NCBI RefSeq assembly: GCF_003050935.1
Contig: NZ_QAOX01000003.1
Coordinates: forward strand, 372,001-436,000
Reading direction: 5' to 3'
Origin: Luteibacter sp. OK325
Lineage (GTDB): Bacteria > Pseudomonadota > Gammaproteobacteria > Xanthomonadales > Rhodanobacteraceae
Length of the DNA stretch: 64,000 nucleotides
A program made the position numbers and the translations under genes. Below, in pieces: positions 50,017-61,337 of this stretch (position 1 is the stretch's first letter; each line of letters starts with the position of its first letter). A model generated the notes under the pieces. The model made no database searches and had not been told where the DNA came from. It saw nothing but the letters and a program-made list of their open reading frames with translations.

Positions 50017-53000
50017 TCGGGCGAGTGATCCGTGCGTCCATCGCCCACCGAGGCTGGGTGCTGCTGGCTGCCCTGGTCCTTGCCGCAGCCGGCATCTACT
50101 CCGCAGCGCGCACACCCATCGACGCCCTGCCCGACCTCTCCGACACCCAGGTGATCATCCGCACCAGCTGGGCCGGTCAGTCGCCGCAGATCGTCGAGGA
50201 CCAGGTCACCTACCCGCTCGTCACCACCATGCTCTCGGTGCCGGGCGCGACCAGCGTGCGCGGCTATTCCTTCTTCGGCGACTCCTACGTCACCGTGTTG
50301 TTCGACGAGCAGACCGATCTGTACTGGGCGCGCTCACGTGTGCTCGAGTACCTGAGCCAGGTCCGCGACCGCTTGCCCACCGGTGTCTCGCCCGCACTTG
50401 GTCCGGATGCGACGGGCCTTGGCTGGATCTACGAGTACGCGCTGGTGGACCGCACCGGCCAGCACGACCTCGGGCAACTACGCAGCCTGCAGGACTGGTT
50501 CCTGCGCTACCAGCTGAAGACCATCCCGGACGTCGCCGAGGTGGCCAGCGTCGGCGGCATGGAGCGCGCGTGGCAGATCGTGCCGGATCCCGCCGCCCTC
50601 GCCGCACGCGGTATCACCGTCGATCGCCTCGTCAACGCGGTACGTGCCGCCAACGGTGCCAACGGCGGCTCCGTGATCGAGCAAGGCGAAGCCGAGTTCA
50701 TGGTCCGCAGTGAAGGCTACCTGCGTACCGCCGAGGACTTCGCCACGGTGCCCATCACCACCTCCACCGATGGCACACCCGTGCTTCTGCGCGAGGTAGC
50801 CACCGTGCAACGCGGCCCGGTTTTCCGTCGCGGTATCGCCGAGCTCGACGGACAGGGCGAGGTAGCCGGAGGCGTGATCGTGCTGCGCTCGGGCAAGAAC
50901 GCCAAGGCCGCCATCGCCGCCGTGAAGGCGAAACTGGCAACCCTGCAACGCAGCCTGCCCGCCGGGGTGCAGATCGTGCCGACGTACGACCGCTCGGAGC
51001 TGATCGACGCGGCCGTGGACAACCTCACCGGCAAGCTGATCGAAGAGTTTCTCGTGGTCGCGCTGGTCTGCGTGCTGTTTCTTGGCCACCTGCGCTCCGC
51101 CCTGGTCGCGGTGATCACCCTACCGCTGGGCGTGCTGGCTGCCTTCGTGGTGATGCACTTGCAGGGCGTGTCGGCCAATCTCATGTCGCTGGGTGGTATC
51201 GCCATTGCCATCGGCGCGATGGTCGACGCCGCCGTGGTGATGATCGAGAACGCGCACAAGCACCTGGAACACTGGCGGGATCGACACGATGGCGCGGAAC
51301 CCTCCACCGCCGAGCGCTGGACGCTGATCGCCGAGGCCTCGGCCGAAGTCGGGCCGGCGCTGTTCGTCAGCCTGCTCATCATCGCGCTGTCGTTCGTGCC
51401 GGTGTTTGCGTTGGAGGCGCAGGAAGGTCGGCTGTTCAAACCGCTGGCCTTCACCAAGACTTATGCGATGGCTGCGGCGGCCGGGCTCGCCGTGACGCTC
51501 GTGCCGGTATTGATGGGTTATCTCGTGCGAGGTCGTATCCGCGCCGAGCGTGACAACCCGCTCAACCGCGTGCTCATCGCCGTGTATCGGCCGATTCTCG
51601 ATGCGGTGTTGCGCTTTCCGAAGACGACGCTCGCGCTGGCCGGACTGCTACTGCTGAGCGCGCTGTTCCCGTGGAGTCGGCTCGGCAGCGAGTTCATGCC
51701 GCCGATGGACGAAGGCACGCTGCTGTACATGCCCACCGCCTTGCCGGGCTTGTCCGCCGGGAAGGCAGCGCAACTGCTGCAGCTGACCGACCGGATGATC
51801 AAGACGGTACCGGAGGTCGATCATGTCTTCGGCAAGGCCGGCCGCGCCGACACCGCGACCGATCCCGCGCCACTGGAGATGTTCGAGACCACGATCACCT
51901 TCAAGCCGAAGGACCAGTGGCGTCCCGGCATGACCATAGCGAAGCTCAAGGATGAGTTGAACCAGGCCGTGCACGTACCCGGACTGACCAACCTTTTCGT
52001 GCCGCCCATCCGCAATCGCATCGACATGCTGGCCACCGGCATCAAGAGTCCGATCGGGATCAAGGTGCTGGGGAGCGATCCGTCGAGCTTGCAGCAGGTG
52101 GATGATCGGATCGAAGCGGTGGCGCGTGGGGTGCCTGGCGTGGCCTCCGCAGTGGCAGAACGCAGCGCGAGTGGGCGCTATGTGGATGTGCGGGTGCGCC
52201 GGGACGATGCAGCGCGCTACGGGCTCACGCAGGCCCAGGTGCAGGGCACGATCGCTACCGTCGTTGGCGGTGATCCGATCGGGCAGACCGTCGAAGGGCG
52301 TGAGCGCTATCCGATCGTGGTGCGCTATCCACGGGTGGATCGGGATTCGTTGGCGGCGTTGCGGCAGCTGCCGTTGGTCGCCAGCGGCGGTGCGCAGGTG
52401 ACGTTGGCGCAAGTGGCCGACATCACCGTGGTGGCCGGACCGCCGATGCTCAAGAGTGAGAACGGGTCGCTGGCGACGTATGTGTATATCGATACCGCGG
52501 GGCGTGATCTAGGGTCGGTAGTTGCTGACCTGCAACGTACCGTTGGCGCGCAAGTGGTGCTGCCCCCGGGTACGACGCTCGCCTGGTCGGGTCAGTTCGA
52601 GTATCTCGCCCGTGCGATGTCGCGATTGGTCTGGGTCGTGCCTGCTGCGCTGGTGATTATCTTCGGGCTCATCTACGCGGTGTTCCGTCGTGTCAGCGAA
52701 GCGCTGGTGATCATGGCTAGTGTGCCGCTCGCGCTGGTCGGTGGGCTGTGGCTTATCTGGACGATGGGCCATGCGGTGTCAGTGGCGACGATCATCGGGT
52801 TTATCGCGCTAGGTGGCGTGGCCGCGGAATTCGGCGTGGTGATGCTGCTGTATCTGCGGCATGCCTGGGATCGCACGTTGGCGGCGCATCCCGATGCCGG
52901 CGAGGCCGAGCTGGATGAGGCTATCCGCGAGGGTGCCGTGCAGCGTGTGCGGCCTAAGGCGATGACGGTGGCTGTGATTCTTGCCGGCCTGTTGCCGATC

Positions 53001-53171
53001 TTGCTGGGACACGGCGCCGGCTCCGAAGTCATGCAACGCATTGCGGCGCCGATGGTCGGCGGAATGCTGACCGCGCCGCTCCTTTCCATGTTGGTTCTTC
53101 CTGCTGCGTTTCACCTTCTGGTGCGTCGACGCTTGCGTCGGCGGGCTGGAGTTCTCCCCTCCCCTCACTAA
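50013..53171 (+). CDS. cusA: Heavy-metal RND efflux pump (CusA/CzcA family)
   Basis: 1052 aa, twelve membrane segments, two large periplasmic loops. HME-RND signatures are clear: [53 protein letters not shown], and [17 protein letters not shown]. The operon partner CusF and the HMBD in the adaptor argue for Cu(I)/Ag(I) rather than Co/Zn/Cd. Proton-driven export from periplasm or cytosol. Start overlaps the adaptor stop. Confidence 0.92.
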   Translation: MIGRVIRASIAHRGWVLLAALVLAAAGIYSAARTPIDALPDLSDTQVIIRTSWAGQSPQIVEDQVTYPLVTTMLSVPGATSVRGYSFFGDSYVTVLFDEQTDLYWARSRVLEYLSQVRDRLPTGVSPALGPDATGLGWIYEYALVDRTGQHDLGQLRSLQDWFLRYQLKTIPDVAEVASVGGMERAWQIVPDPAALAARGITVDRLVNAVRAANGANGGSVIEQGEAEFMVRSEGYLRTAEDFATVPITTSTDGTPVLLREVATVQRGPVFRRGIAELDGQGEVAGGVIVLRSGKNAKAAIAAVKAKLATLQRSLPAGVQIVPTYDRSELIDAAVDNLTGKLIEEFLVVALVCVLFLGHLRSALVAVITLPLGVLAAFVVMHLQGVSANLMSLGGIAIAIGAMVDAAVVMIENAHKHLEHWRDRHDGAEPSTAERWTLIAEASAEVGPALFVSLLIIALSFVPVFALEAQEGRLFKPLAFTKTYAMAAAAGLAVTLVPVLMGYLVRGRIRAERDNPLNRVLIAVYRPILDAVLRFPKTTLALAGLLLLSALFPWSRLGSEFMPPMDEGTLLYMPTALPGLSAGKAAQLLQLTDRMIKTVPEVDHVFGKAGRADTATDPAPLEMFETTITFKPKDQWRPGMTIAKLKDELNQAVHVPGLTNLFVPPIRNRIDMLATGIKSPIGIKVLGSDPSSLQQVDDRIEAVARGVPGVASAVAERSASGRYVDVRVRRDDAARYGLTQAQVQGTIATVVGGDPIGQTVEGRERYPIVVRYPRVDRDSLAALRQLPLVASGGAQVTLAQVADITVVAGPPMLKSENGSLATYVYIDTAGRDLGSVVADLQRTVGAQVVLPPGTTLAWSGQFEYLARAMSRLVWVVPAALVIIFGLIYAVFRRVSEALVIMASVPLALVGGLWLIWTMGHAVSVATIIGFIALGGVAAEFGVVMLLYLRHAWDRTLAAHPDAGEAELDEAIREGAVQRVRPKAMTVAVILAGLLPILLGHGAGSEVMQRIAAPMVGGMLTAPLLSMLVLPAAFHLLVRRRLRRRAGVLPSPH

Positions 53172-53182
53172 GGAACACTTCT

Positions 53183-53524
53183 ATGAAAACGCTGTTTGCT
53201 CTTTTCGCTCTTGCCAGCCTCGGCACCGTGACTGCGGCTAACGCCCAGCAAGCTATGGATCCGAACATGCCTGGCATGGAACACGCCGCGCAGCCGGCGG
53301 ATGCCCAGGGCGTTGGCGTGATCAAGGCGATCGACACGGCCAAGGGCACGATTACGCTGCAGCATGAGGCGATCAAGGCGATTGGCTGGCCAGCCATGAC
53401 GATGAGGTTCAAGGCCGCTTCACCGGAGTTGCTCACGGCTGCGAAGGTGGGTGATCGGGTGCGGTTTGGTTTGAAGCCGAATGGCATGGGTGGCACGGTG
53501 ACGTCGGTTACCCCGGCGAACTGA
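53183..53524 (+). CDS. cusF: Periplasmic copper/silver-binding protein CusF
   Basis: 113 aa with signal peptide (ALFALASLGTVTAANAQ). The CusF barrel contains IGWPAMTMRFKA, which carries the Trp and two Met that bind Cu(I)/Ag(I). A Met/His-rich linker (MDPNMPGMEH) precedes it. It passes metal to the CusB/CusA pump. Last gene of the operon, 11 bp after cusA. Confidence 0.92.
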   Translation: MKTLFALFALASLGTVTAANAQQAMDPNMPGMEHAAQPADAQGVGVIKAIDTAKGTITLQHEAIKAIGWPAMTMRFKAASPELLTAAKVGDRVRFGLKPNGMGGTVTSVTPAN

Positions 53525-53642
53525 GTCTCAAGGACGCACAGCAGTTCTCAATCGACGAAGACCGTACGGGCTTGTTGCTTCTCGAACGTGAGATCGACTG
53601 TGCGTCCGATCGCTCTTGTTCGGTGCACGGTCCATGCTGTGA

Positions 53643-54125
53643 TCAGTTGTTCCCGCCCTGCTTTACCACCGTGATCTTTCCATTCGGTTCGAGCCTGGCC
53701 GCGAACACGCTTCCATCCGACTCAACGCCTGCCGCATGGAGCGCGCGATCCAGAGCGGCGTCCGGAATGTTCTGGGACAGCAGCTCGTCCCTGTCGCGGC
53801 GACCAGCCGAAATCAACAGGGAGGGAAATCCTTCCATGATCCGGTTGAACGTGGCTGATCGTGTGCATGCCCATGCGAGTAGTTTGTCGGCGGCAAGAAT
53901 GCTGGCCACACCAATGAAGGGACCAGCGAAACCTTTGTCATCACCGATGATCGCCGTGCGCAGCACGCCGCCGACAAGGACCAGCAGGATCACGTCGAAC
54001 GCTGACATTTCCCCGAACGCGCGCTTCCCTGCCAAACGAAGAAGAATCAATAGTCCGGCGTACGTCATGACACCACGGACCACGTAGGTCCACCAGGGCG
54101 CCGACATCTCAAGAAGGCTGGGCAT
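53643..54125 (-). CDS. DUF421 (YetF-like) membrane protein
   Basis: 160 aa from the ATG giving MPSLLEMSAPWWTYVVRG with GGAGAGAG upstream; a longer frame extends into non-coding sequence. Three membrane segments are followed by the YetF-type cytosolic domain (VILLVLVGGVLRTAIIGDD; RDRDELLSQNIPDAALDRAL; ADGSVFAARLEPNGKITVVK-like end). Function of the family is unclear. It is convergent with the end of the Cus operon. Confidence 0.83.
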   Translation of the reverse strand: MPSLLEMSAPWWTYVVRGVMTYAGLLILLRLAGKRAFGEMSAFDVILLVLVGGVLRTAIIGDDKGFAGPFIGVASILAADKLLAWACTRSATFNRIMEGFPSLLISAGRRDRDELLSQNIPDAALDRALHAAGVESDGSVFAARLEPNGKITVVKQGGNN

Positions 54126-54276
54126 GACTCTCTCCACGCGAAGGGGCCAAGCCGTCTTACAGGTTGCGGTGCGTAGGGTGCGTAAAGAGGAGGTATTGAT
54201 CGGCTGGATTTTTGGCCTGATCGGCCGGGGAATCGCAAGGACGCACACCTATTGGGTTGGGCGTCCTTGCCGTCAC

Positions 54277-55212
54277 TCAGGGAGTCAAACCCGCATCGAT
54301 CGCCCCGGCATACGCCGCAGAGAGCGTCTTACCGTTGTACGTCTTCCCAGCCACGTCGTCGTACAGCCAAAGGAAGGCCCCAGTAATGTTGCACTGGTCC
54401 GTCCAGGCAGCAACCGTGCTCTGCGCACTGGGTACCGAGCTACCGCCAATCGACGAATCGCCGAGCCCGGGATAGACAGGCACCCCACCGAAGTCCCAGC
54501 CCGAACACGGGTTGTTGCCCGAGCCACCGGCGTAGGCCTGAAGGTGCACACCATCGACCGTACCGGCGCGCTGGGTATTGATCTGCTTGACCACGGATGT
54601 CCAGTAGGAGGCATTCGTGTAGGCATCTGGCATGACGTGGTAGCCGAGCTTGCCAAGCATCACGGAGAACGCGACGGTCGATGCGGCGTCGTAGCCGTTC
54701 TCGTCATCCAGGTCGATGGCATCGATCGAAGGGACGGCCTTCTTCAGCGCCTGGAAGTTCTTGTAGAGCGTGCTCTTGGTGCCGGTGCCGCCGCCCGTGG
54801 CCGTGCTGTTCACGAGGGCCTTGATGTCCTGGAAGTCGCCGAAGTTCGACGAGCCGATGCTGAAGGTGATGCGTTTGACGCCGGCCGTTTTCAGGCTGGC
54901 GAGGTTGGACACGAAGTTCGGATACGTCTGGTTGCCGATATAGGCACCGTTGGAAACGATGGGGAATTCACCGTTGAGATTCAGGTCACCATTCGCCTTG
55001 ACCTCGACACTCCACACAATGACCTCGGTAAAACCGGACTGACTGAGCTCCGTAATGTTGTTGTTGAGGTTCTTGTAGATCGGTCCGCCGCCGAAAATGC
55101 CTATGTAGCCAGTGGTATCGGCGAGCGATGCTGAGGAAACGGTCAATCCGGCGATCGAGAGAAGCAAAGCAGCTGTGACGCGCGTGCGCTTAAACCGAGA
55201 CTTGGGACTCAT
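54277..55212 (-). CDS. Exported GH18-fold glycosidase-like protein
   Basis: 311 aa with a signal peptide (TAALLLSIAGLTVSSASLA). The chain is a short TIM-barrel-like protein; IDAIDLDDENGYD contains the GH18 catalytic pattern DxxDxDxE, followed by MPDAYTNASYW and GVHLQAYAGG, then GAFLWLYDDV as the late barrel strand. Fits chitinase/endo-N-acetylglucosaminidase-type GH18 proteins in a minimal single-domain form. Substrate not shown. Expression may be controlled by the palindrome about 150 bp upstream. Confidence 0.75.
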   Translation of the reverse strand: MSPKSRFKRTRVTAALLLSIAGLTVSSASLADTTGYIGIFGGGPIYKNLNNNITELSQSGFTEVIVWSVEVKANGDLNLNGEFPIVSNGAYIGNQTYPNFVSNLASLKTAGVKRITFSIGSSNFGDFQDIKALVNSTATGGGTGTKSTLYKNFQALKKAVPSIDAIDLDDENGYDAASTVAFSVMLGKLGYHVMPDAYTNASYWTSVVKQINTQRAGTVDGVHLQAYAGGSGNNPCSGWDFGGVPVYPGLGDSSIGGSSVPSAQSTVAAWTDQCNITGAFLWLYDDVAGKTYNGKTLSAAYAGAIDAGLTP

Positions 55213-55364
55213 TAACCTGCTCCGATGGTTGTGTATGAGCTGACGCCACTACCCAACGCGCACTCCGAATCCTTCGCTATCGGAGCGATGTTCCGCGTTA
55301 CCCCTTTGATGGCGTGTCGTATTTTCTTGCTGGAGTGGATGCGGAGCGCAGCAGCGCCCCGTGC

Positions 55365-55386
55365 CGGTTTAGATCGATCTAAACCG
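55365..55386. promoter_or_regulatory. Perfect 22-bp palindrome upstream of the GH18 gene
   Basis: CGGTTTAGATC followed by its exact reverse complement, centred on CG. Size, perfection and the central CG match LacI-family operators. It stands in the 425-bp gap between the GH18 gene and the AraC locus; the remainder of the gap shows no gene. Confidence 0.65.
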
Positions 55387-55637
55387 ACGTTGCACACACT
55401 ATAACGGTCAGCTCGATGACGCACGCTGCAACGCAAAAGGAAGGTGCCTTGGGTCACATTTCATTAGCGCGTTTGAGGGCGACCCATCGAAGCTCGGGCG
55501 GTCGAGCGGTCGGTGCCTTTCGATGGCTGCGCCTCTTGCTGCCTTGCTAATTGATGTGGCGCTTTACGAACTGGCGCGCCAGCAATTCGAGAATTGAATC
55601 ACAGTTGGTGCGTTCACATATGTGACTATCATGTGAG

Positions 55638-56526
55638 ATGACGGACAAGTTCCATGAGGAGTATTTTCGCGCATTCCGGGTTTACAACGCGCCAAAGGTT
55701 TCTTCGCGCAAGATCTTCAAGTCGGCAGCGGTCTTCAGTGAGATCATCGGAGGGCCGGGCCTCGGCATGACAGAGCCGCTACCCACCGATGACGCTTACC
55801 TTGTATCCGTTCGCCTTGTAGAAGGTCGGTATGCCCGAGTGTTCTTAGGATGGCAAGGAAGATAAAAACTATGGCATTCAACGTGGCGCGGTGAACATTC
55901 ATGATCTACGTCGCCAGACCCAGGCAGAGGTCTGGGATGCGTTCCACGTCCTGACTGCGTACCTACCTCGAACTTTCCTCGTTGCTTATGCCGAACAGCA
56001 CGATCAGGTGTTCAAGGATTTTCCGGCAGCACGTGGCATGCGCACATTCGATGCTTCCGTAGAGTCGTTGCTACGATCTCTTCAGCCGGCCATTGCTCGG
56101 CCCCACGAGGCCAGCGCCCTATTCATTGATCATGTTGCAACGGCGCTGACGACGCATCTGTTCTTCACTTATAACGATCCCGCCAGCAAAAGACTTAGCT
56201 CCCTCTCGCGACATCAACTGCAGAGGGGACTGGACCTGATCGAGGATTCGCTCGGCTCAGATATATCGCTCGCAGAGCTTGCGCAGGTTTGTAACGTGTC
56301 GAGCCGACACCTTACACGCCTATTTATGCGTTTCATGGGCCAGCCACCTCATCGGTACCTCCTCGGCCGACGAATTGTCCGAGCGAAACTTCTTCTGGAA
56401 CAAACGTCACTGACCTTGAGTGAGGTCGCGCAAAATTGCGGATTTGCCGATCAGAGCCACTTCACCAGAACATTCACCGGCATGACTGGCCTCTCCCCTG
56501 GCGCATTCCGGCGCGAGATCGCCTAG
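55638..56526 (+). pseudogene. AraC-family regulator split by a frameshift
   Basis: The first frame (75 codons) reads as the N-terminus of an AraC-type regulator and stops at 55863-55865 in an A-rich stretch. In the next frame, DKNYGIQRGAVNIHDLRR continues smoothly into a second ORF carrying the rest: a binding-domain segment, then the AraC double HTH (ISLAELAQVCNVSSRHLTRL, LTLSEVAQNCGFADQSHFTR). Only one base shift separates them. Either a real disruption or a sequencing slip at the A5 run. Target unknown; it neighbours the GH18 gene. Confidence 0.78.
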
Positions 56527-57258
56527 AAAGAAAGCGGACCAGGTCGGATGCCGTGCGTGATCTCTTGAACGAAATGGACGCCGAGTATTCTCACGCGGAC
56601 TCTGAGACAAGCTGCCTGCCTAGCGCAAAATCGGCCACCATCCGCTCGAGATTATCCCTTTCTGTCTACAACTGAGACCGCTGGCGATGCTTGCGAAGAG
56701 TCTCGCGCTTCTTGCTGCAGACGCAGAACTTGGCCTCGCCGAGATTCTTCGCCGGCAGGTGTCCGTGCTTGGCATGAGATGTCCTGATTCAACAAAGACC
56801 TGTCCCGATGAAGCAAGAGCTTAGCGGCGATTTAGGCGAAGAATAGCGTCGTAAAAAGTTCGGCTGTCACTGCAGGGGTTACGAAAGCATTTGATCGAAG
56901 GAACCCGTCAGCCACGGCTCGTTTCATAAACTACGCGCGGGCAGCGCGTAGGTGCCATCGCTGCACGCTCACAACAAAATACCTGGCTGCTGTTGTCGGT
57001 TATTCGTACCGACGACTGGCATGTCGACTTCGGTCGCCGATGGTCACCCATCGGCAGTTTTTGTCCATAAAGGATTTGTCGACGCTTCAGATGTCATTTT
57101 CAAAATCATTACCGAGAACGATCTCAATCTGATCGTCCATAGGCTTCGAGCCTTCATTTTAACGATGTTCCTTCAGGCATTCGCGGCTCTTTGCGCAAGT
57201 TCTCTTGCGCAGTCAGGGAGCGACGCGCCTATTCGTGGCTATCCATTGAGAGGCGGCT
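56527..57258. other. Long non-coding gap upstream of the trimeric autotransporter
   Basis: About 730 bp with no convincing gene. It contains a stem-loop CTACGCGC-5-GCGCGTAG (56931-56951) without a T-run. A short minus-strand frame near 56.68-56.78 kb with two cysteines and a basic tail is not supported enough to call. The autotransporter promoter must lie in this stretch but was not located. Confidence 0.5.
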
Positions 57259-60200
57259 ATGAGCAAGAAAGACAGCAAATTGCGGAATGAATCCCCGGGT
57301 CATCTCGTCGTGGCTTCAAAACTGAAGAATAAATCACCGGGTCTCGGCGATAAGTGGGCAAGCAGGACATTCGTCTGCATTTCCGTGGCGGCACTGATGG
57401 GGCAGTTCTCGACACCCGCCCAGGCACAGCTCGCCATAGGCAACGGACAGCTCGTAAATTCGGCCGATTGTGGCGTGAATCCCACGGCGGCGTCTGGGGC
57501 CATAGCCATCGGCTGCGCCGCTGCGGCAGGAGGCAGTTTCGCCACCACCGTCGGGATTCAATCGGTGGCGAACGGCACGTATTCCAGTGCCTTCGGCTAC
57601 TTCTCGAATGCAGCCGCCAACTACGCGACCGCCATCGGTCCAACCGCCGCCGCCACCCAGGATAGTGCGACTGCCCTCGGAAGCGGGTCGCAGGCCACGA
57701 ACACCTACGCAACGGCGCTCGGTAGCGTCTCAAGCGCTAGTGGCGTCCAGGCTATTGCCATCGGCGCGAATTCGGCCGCGAGCCAACAGAATGCTATTGC
57801 CATCGGTCCGGGCGCAGCGGCGAGTAATGTAGGCGCGGTCGCGCTGGGGTCCGGCAGCGCCACCGCCGCTGCTATTGCGACTACCGGCGTCACGATCGGT
57901 GGCACGCCCTACACCTTCGCCGGCACGACTCCGGGCAGCACGGTCAGCGTTGGCGCTGCAGGTGCCGAACGCACGGTCACCAATGTCGCGGCAGGGCGGA
58001 TCTCGGCGAGCTCGACCGACGCCATCAATGGCAGCCAGCTCTATGCCACCAACCAGGCGATCTCATCCATCGCCGCCAGCTCGACACTGCACTACTACAG
58101 CGTGAACGACGGTGGCACGCAGGGTACCAACTACATCAACGACGGGGCCTCCGGTACTAATTCAATCGCCTCGGGTGCCAACGCCCAGGCGAGTCAGACC
58201 GCCGGCATTGCGGTGGGTTATCAATCCAACTCTTCCGGACAAGGTGGTGTTGCGGTTGGATCCGGGGCCATCGCATCTTCTCTCAACTCGATTTATCTAG
58301 GCGCACGCACTACTGCGGGCACCGGCGCGACTGCAGACGGAGCGGTTGCCGTTGGTACGGATGTGACCGCTTCGGGCCTCTCGTCGCTGGCAGCGGGTAC
58401 TGTGGCCTCTGCTTCGGCACAAAATGCAGTGGCACTAGGCGCAGGCGCCAAGGCGAGCGGACTGACCGCGCTTGCGCTGATGAACGGTTCCACCGCCAGC
58501 GGCGCCCAGTCCATTGCCATTGGTGCTACCGCCAACGCTTCGGCCACCCATGCGACGGCTATCGGCAATGGCTCGCAGGCACTTGCCGCTTCCACGATTG
58601 CGTTGGGCGATACCAATACCGTGGCGGCAGCGTCCGGCACCGGCTCGATCGCGGGAGGAAATCAGTCACAAGTGCTCGGTGGCACCGGTGCTGTCGCCCT
58701 GGGTCAGGGCCAGACTGCAAACGGCAACGGCGCGGTGGCGATCGGCGATCCGAATTCGGCCACCGGCAATGGCGCTGTCGCCGTGGGTGCGAACAACACA
58801 GCCAACGGTGATGGCACCGTCGCGTTAGGTAATGGTAACAACGCACAAGGCGTTGGCTCAGTGGCACTCGGCAACACGAGCAGTGCGCTCGCTGCCGGTG
58901 CGGTAGCCCTGGGAAATGCCGCCACCGCCAATAACGCGAACGATGTGGCGCTGGGCTCCGGCGCGACGACGGCCGCCGCTGTGGGTACCGCCAATGCCAC
59001 CATCAACGGCACGACCTACACCTTCGCCGGCACGACACCCGGCAGCACGGTGAGCGTCGGCGCATCCGGCGCGGAACGTACCATCACCAACGTGGCGGCG
59101 GGACGCCTCGGCAACACCAGCACGGATGCGATCAACGGCTCGCAGTTGTTTGCCACCAACCAGGCGGTGACCACGGTGGGTACCACGGTGACCAACCTCG
59201 GTAATACCATCGCCACCAGCATCGGTGGCGGCACTACCTACGACCCCGCGACGGGTGCGGTGAACACCAATCTCACCTACGGCGGCAACACGTACAACTC
59301 CGTACAGAACGTATTGGATCAAGTGGGCAACGCGGTGGGTGGTGGCGGCATCAAATACTTCCACGCCAACTCCACCCTGGCCGACTCGCAGGCTACCGGC
59401 ACCGACAGCGTGGCCATCGGCCCGGTGTCTACGGCCAGCACGACCAACGCGGTGTCGATCGGCAACGGTGCGTCTGCCGGGACCAACGCGGGCGATGTCG
59501 CGCTCGGCGCGGGTAGCAGCACGGGCGCCGTCGTAGCGACTGCTGGGACGACCATCGCAGGCAACAGCTACACCTACGCCGGCACCACACCGACAAGCAC
59601 GGTGAGTGTGGGCAGCGCGGGCAGCGAACGCACAATCACCAACGTGGCAGCGGGCCAGGTCAACGCAGCCAGCACGGATGCGATCAACGGCTCGCAGCTA
59701 TTCGCTACCGATCAGGCGCTGGAAACCCTCAATAACAGCGTCGTCGCCAATACCACGCACTATTACAGCGTCAACGACAACGGCGTGCAGGGTGGCAACT
59801 ACACCAATAATGGCGCCACCGGGGTCAATTCGCTGGCCGCGGGCGTGGGCGCTGCGGCGACCGCGGACAGCGGTACGGCGCTAGGCCAGAACGCGAACGT
59901 TTCGGTTCTCGGCGGCGTGGGCCTGGGCTCGGGTGCCGTGTCCGACCGGGCTATCGCACCGGCGTCCGGCACCATCACCGTCGGCACCAACACGATCCCG
60001 TACAACACCACCGACCGCAACTTGCTCGGCGCGGTCTCGGTCGGCAACGCCACCGATTTCCGCCAGATCACCAACGTGGCGGACGGTACGCTGGACCAGG
60101 ACGCGGTGACGTTGCGCCAGCTCAAAGGCGCGATGAGCTCGTTCTCGGTGACACCGATCAAGTACTTCCACGCCAACTCTACCGCGGCCGACTCGCTGGC

Positions 60201-61296
60201 GGCAGGCGCGGAGTCGGTCGCCATCGGCCCGCAGACGACGGTCAACGGCGACAACGGCATCGGCTTGGGCAATGGCGCGATCGTGCAACAGACGGCGCCG
60301 GGCGGCACGGCCATCGGCCAGAATGCCACGGTGAATCTCGCCGACGGCGTGGCATTGGGCACCAACGCCACATCCAACGGCATCCAGGCCCTCGCATTGG
60401 GCGCAGGCACGCAGGCGGCCTTTGCGGGCAGCGTCGCCCTGGGCGCGGGCTCGGTCACCGACGCACCGGTTGGAACCACAAGCATCACGCTTAACGGCAC
60501 CAACTACGCGTTTGCCGGGACCACACCGGGCTCGACCGTCAGTCTCGGCGCACCAGGCGCCGAACGCACGGCCACCAATGTCGCGGCCGGCCGGATAAGC
60601 GCAACCAGCACGAATGCGATCAACGGGTCGCAGTTGTTCGCCACCAACCAGTCGCTGAGCTCGCTGTACACGCAATTCAACAATCTCTCCAATGTGGTGA
60701 ATAACCAGCCGCCGGGCGGTGGCAACACCACGGTGAACAACACGGTTCAGACCAGTCCCGACAACACCACGCCAGCGTCAGCAACGGGCAACAACTCGAC
60801 CGCCGTGGGTGCCGGCTCGACAGCCAGCGGTAACAATAGCGTGGCGATCGGCGCGGGTTCAGTGGCCTCCCAGGCCAATACCGTATCGGTGGGGTCGGCT
60901 GGCAACGAGCGAACCGTCACCAACGTGGCGCCCGGTGTGAATACCACCGACGCGGCAAACGTAGGCCAGGTGAACCAAGCCATTCAGACTGCGCAGAACT
61001 GGTCAAAGGACTACACGGACCAGCGCTTCAACAGCGTGAACCAGGACCTTAACCGACTGGGCAATCGCGCCAACGCCGGTATCGCCTCGGCGATGGCAAT
61101 GACGGGCCTGGGCCAGGCCTACCAACCCAACCAGAGTTCTGCTGGCGTGGCGCTGGGTGGCTTTCACGGGGAGTCTGGCATTGCCGTGGGCGTCTCGACC
61201 GTCACCGAAAGCGGGCGCTACATACTCAAGCTCAATACCTCCACCAACTCGCGTGGCGATGCCGGCGTCGCCATGGGCGCCACCATGGTCTGGTAA
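57259..61296 (+). CDS. YadA-like trimeric autotransporter adhesin
   Basis: 1345 aa. A long charged N-terminal extension precedes the signal (FVCISVAALMGQFSTPAQAQ), as in type Vc proteins. Most of the chain is YadA head repeats (AIAIG, AVALGSGS, SVAIGP-type left-handed roll units). Four neck/connector modules of the kind STVSVG-x-x-GAERTITNVAAG and STDAINGSQLFATNQ follow. The end is a coiled coil and 4-strand membrane anchor (VGQVNQAIQTAQNWSKDYTD, GIAVGVSTVTESGRYILKL, terminal MVW). Surface adhesin/biofilm protein. The next gene is its anchor partner. Confidence 0.93.
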   Translation: MSKKDSKLRNESPGHLVVASKLKNKSPGLGDKWASRTFVCISVAALMGQFSTPAQAQLAIGNGQLVNSADCGVNPTAASGAIAIGCAAAAGGSFATTVGIQSVANGTYSSAFGYFSNAAANYATAIGPTAAATQDSATALGSGSQATNTYATALGSVSSASGVQAIAIGANSAASQQNAIAIGPGAAASNVGAVALGSGSATAAAIATTGVTIGGTPYTFAGTTPGSTVSVGAAGAERTVTNVAAGRISASSTDAINGSQLYATNQAISSIAASSTLHYYSVNDGGTQGTNYINDGASGTNSIASGANAQASQTAGIAVGYQSNSSGQGGVAVGSGAIASSLNSIYLGARTTAGTGATADGAVAVGTDVTASGLSSLAAGTVASASAQNAVALGAGAKASGLTALALMNGSTASGAQSIAIGATANASATHATAIGNGSQALAASTIALGDTNTVAAASGTGSIAGGNQSQVLGGTGAVALGQGQTANGNGAVAIGDPNSATGNGAVAVGANNTANGDGTVALGNGNNAQGVGSVALGNTSSALAAGAVALGNAATANNANDVALGSGATTAAAVGTANATINGTTYTFAGTTPGSTVSVGASGAERTITNVAAGRLGNTSTDAINGSQLFATNQAVTTVGTTVTNLGNTIATSIGGGTTYDPATGAVNTNLTYGGNTYNSVQNVLDQVGNAVGGGGIKYFHANSTLADSQATGTDSVAIGPVSTASTTNAVSIGNGASAGTNAGDVALGAGSSTGAVVATAGTTIAGNSYTYAGTTPTSTVSVGSAGSERTITNVAAGQVNAASTDAINGSQLFATDQALETLNNSVVANTTHYYSVNDNGVQGGNYTNNGATGVNSLAAGVGAAATADSGTALGQNANVSVLGGVGLGSGAVSDRAIAPASGTITVGTNTIPYNTTDRNLLGAVSVGNATDFRQITNVADGTLDQDAVTLRQLKGAMSSFSVTPIKYFHANSTAADSLAAGAESVAIGPQTTVNGDNGIGLGNGAIVQQTAPGGTAIGQNATVNLADGVALGTNATSNGIQALALGAGTQAAFAGSVALGAGSVTDAPVGTTSITLNGTNYAFAGTTPGSTVSLGAPGAERTATNVAAGRISATSTNAINGSQLFATNQSLSSLYTQFNNLSNVVNNQPPGGGNTTVNNTVQTSPDNTTPASATGNNSTAVGAGSTASGNNSVAIGAGSVASQANTVSVGSAGNERTVTNVAPGVNTTDAANVGQVNQAIQTAQNWSKDYTDQRFNSVNQDLNRLGNRANAGIASAMAMTGLGQAYQPNQSSAGVALGGFHGESGIAVGVSTVTESGRYILKLNTSTNSRGDAGVAMGATMVW

Positions 61297-61337
61297 GAGC
61301 GGACGTATTCATGCATAGCATTCAAGGAGTCCAATTC

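Noticed and set aside
56680-56790. Short cysteine-containing minus-strand frame in the gap before the adhesin
   Set aside because: No start codon with ribosome site and no family match that I can support.
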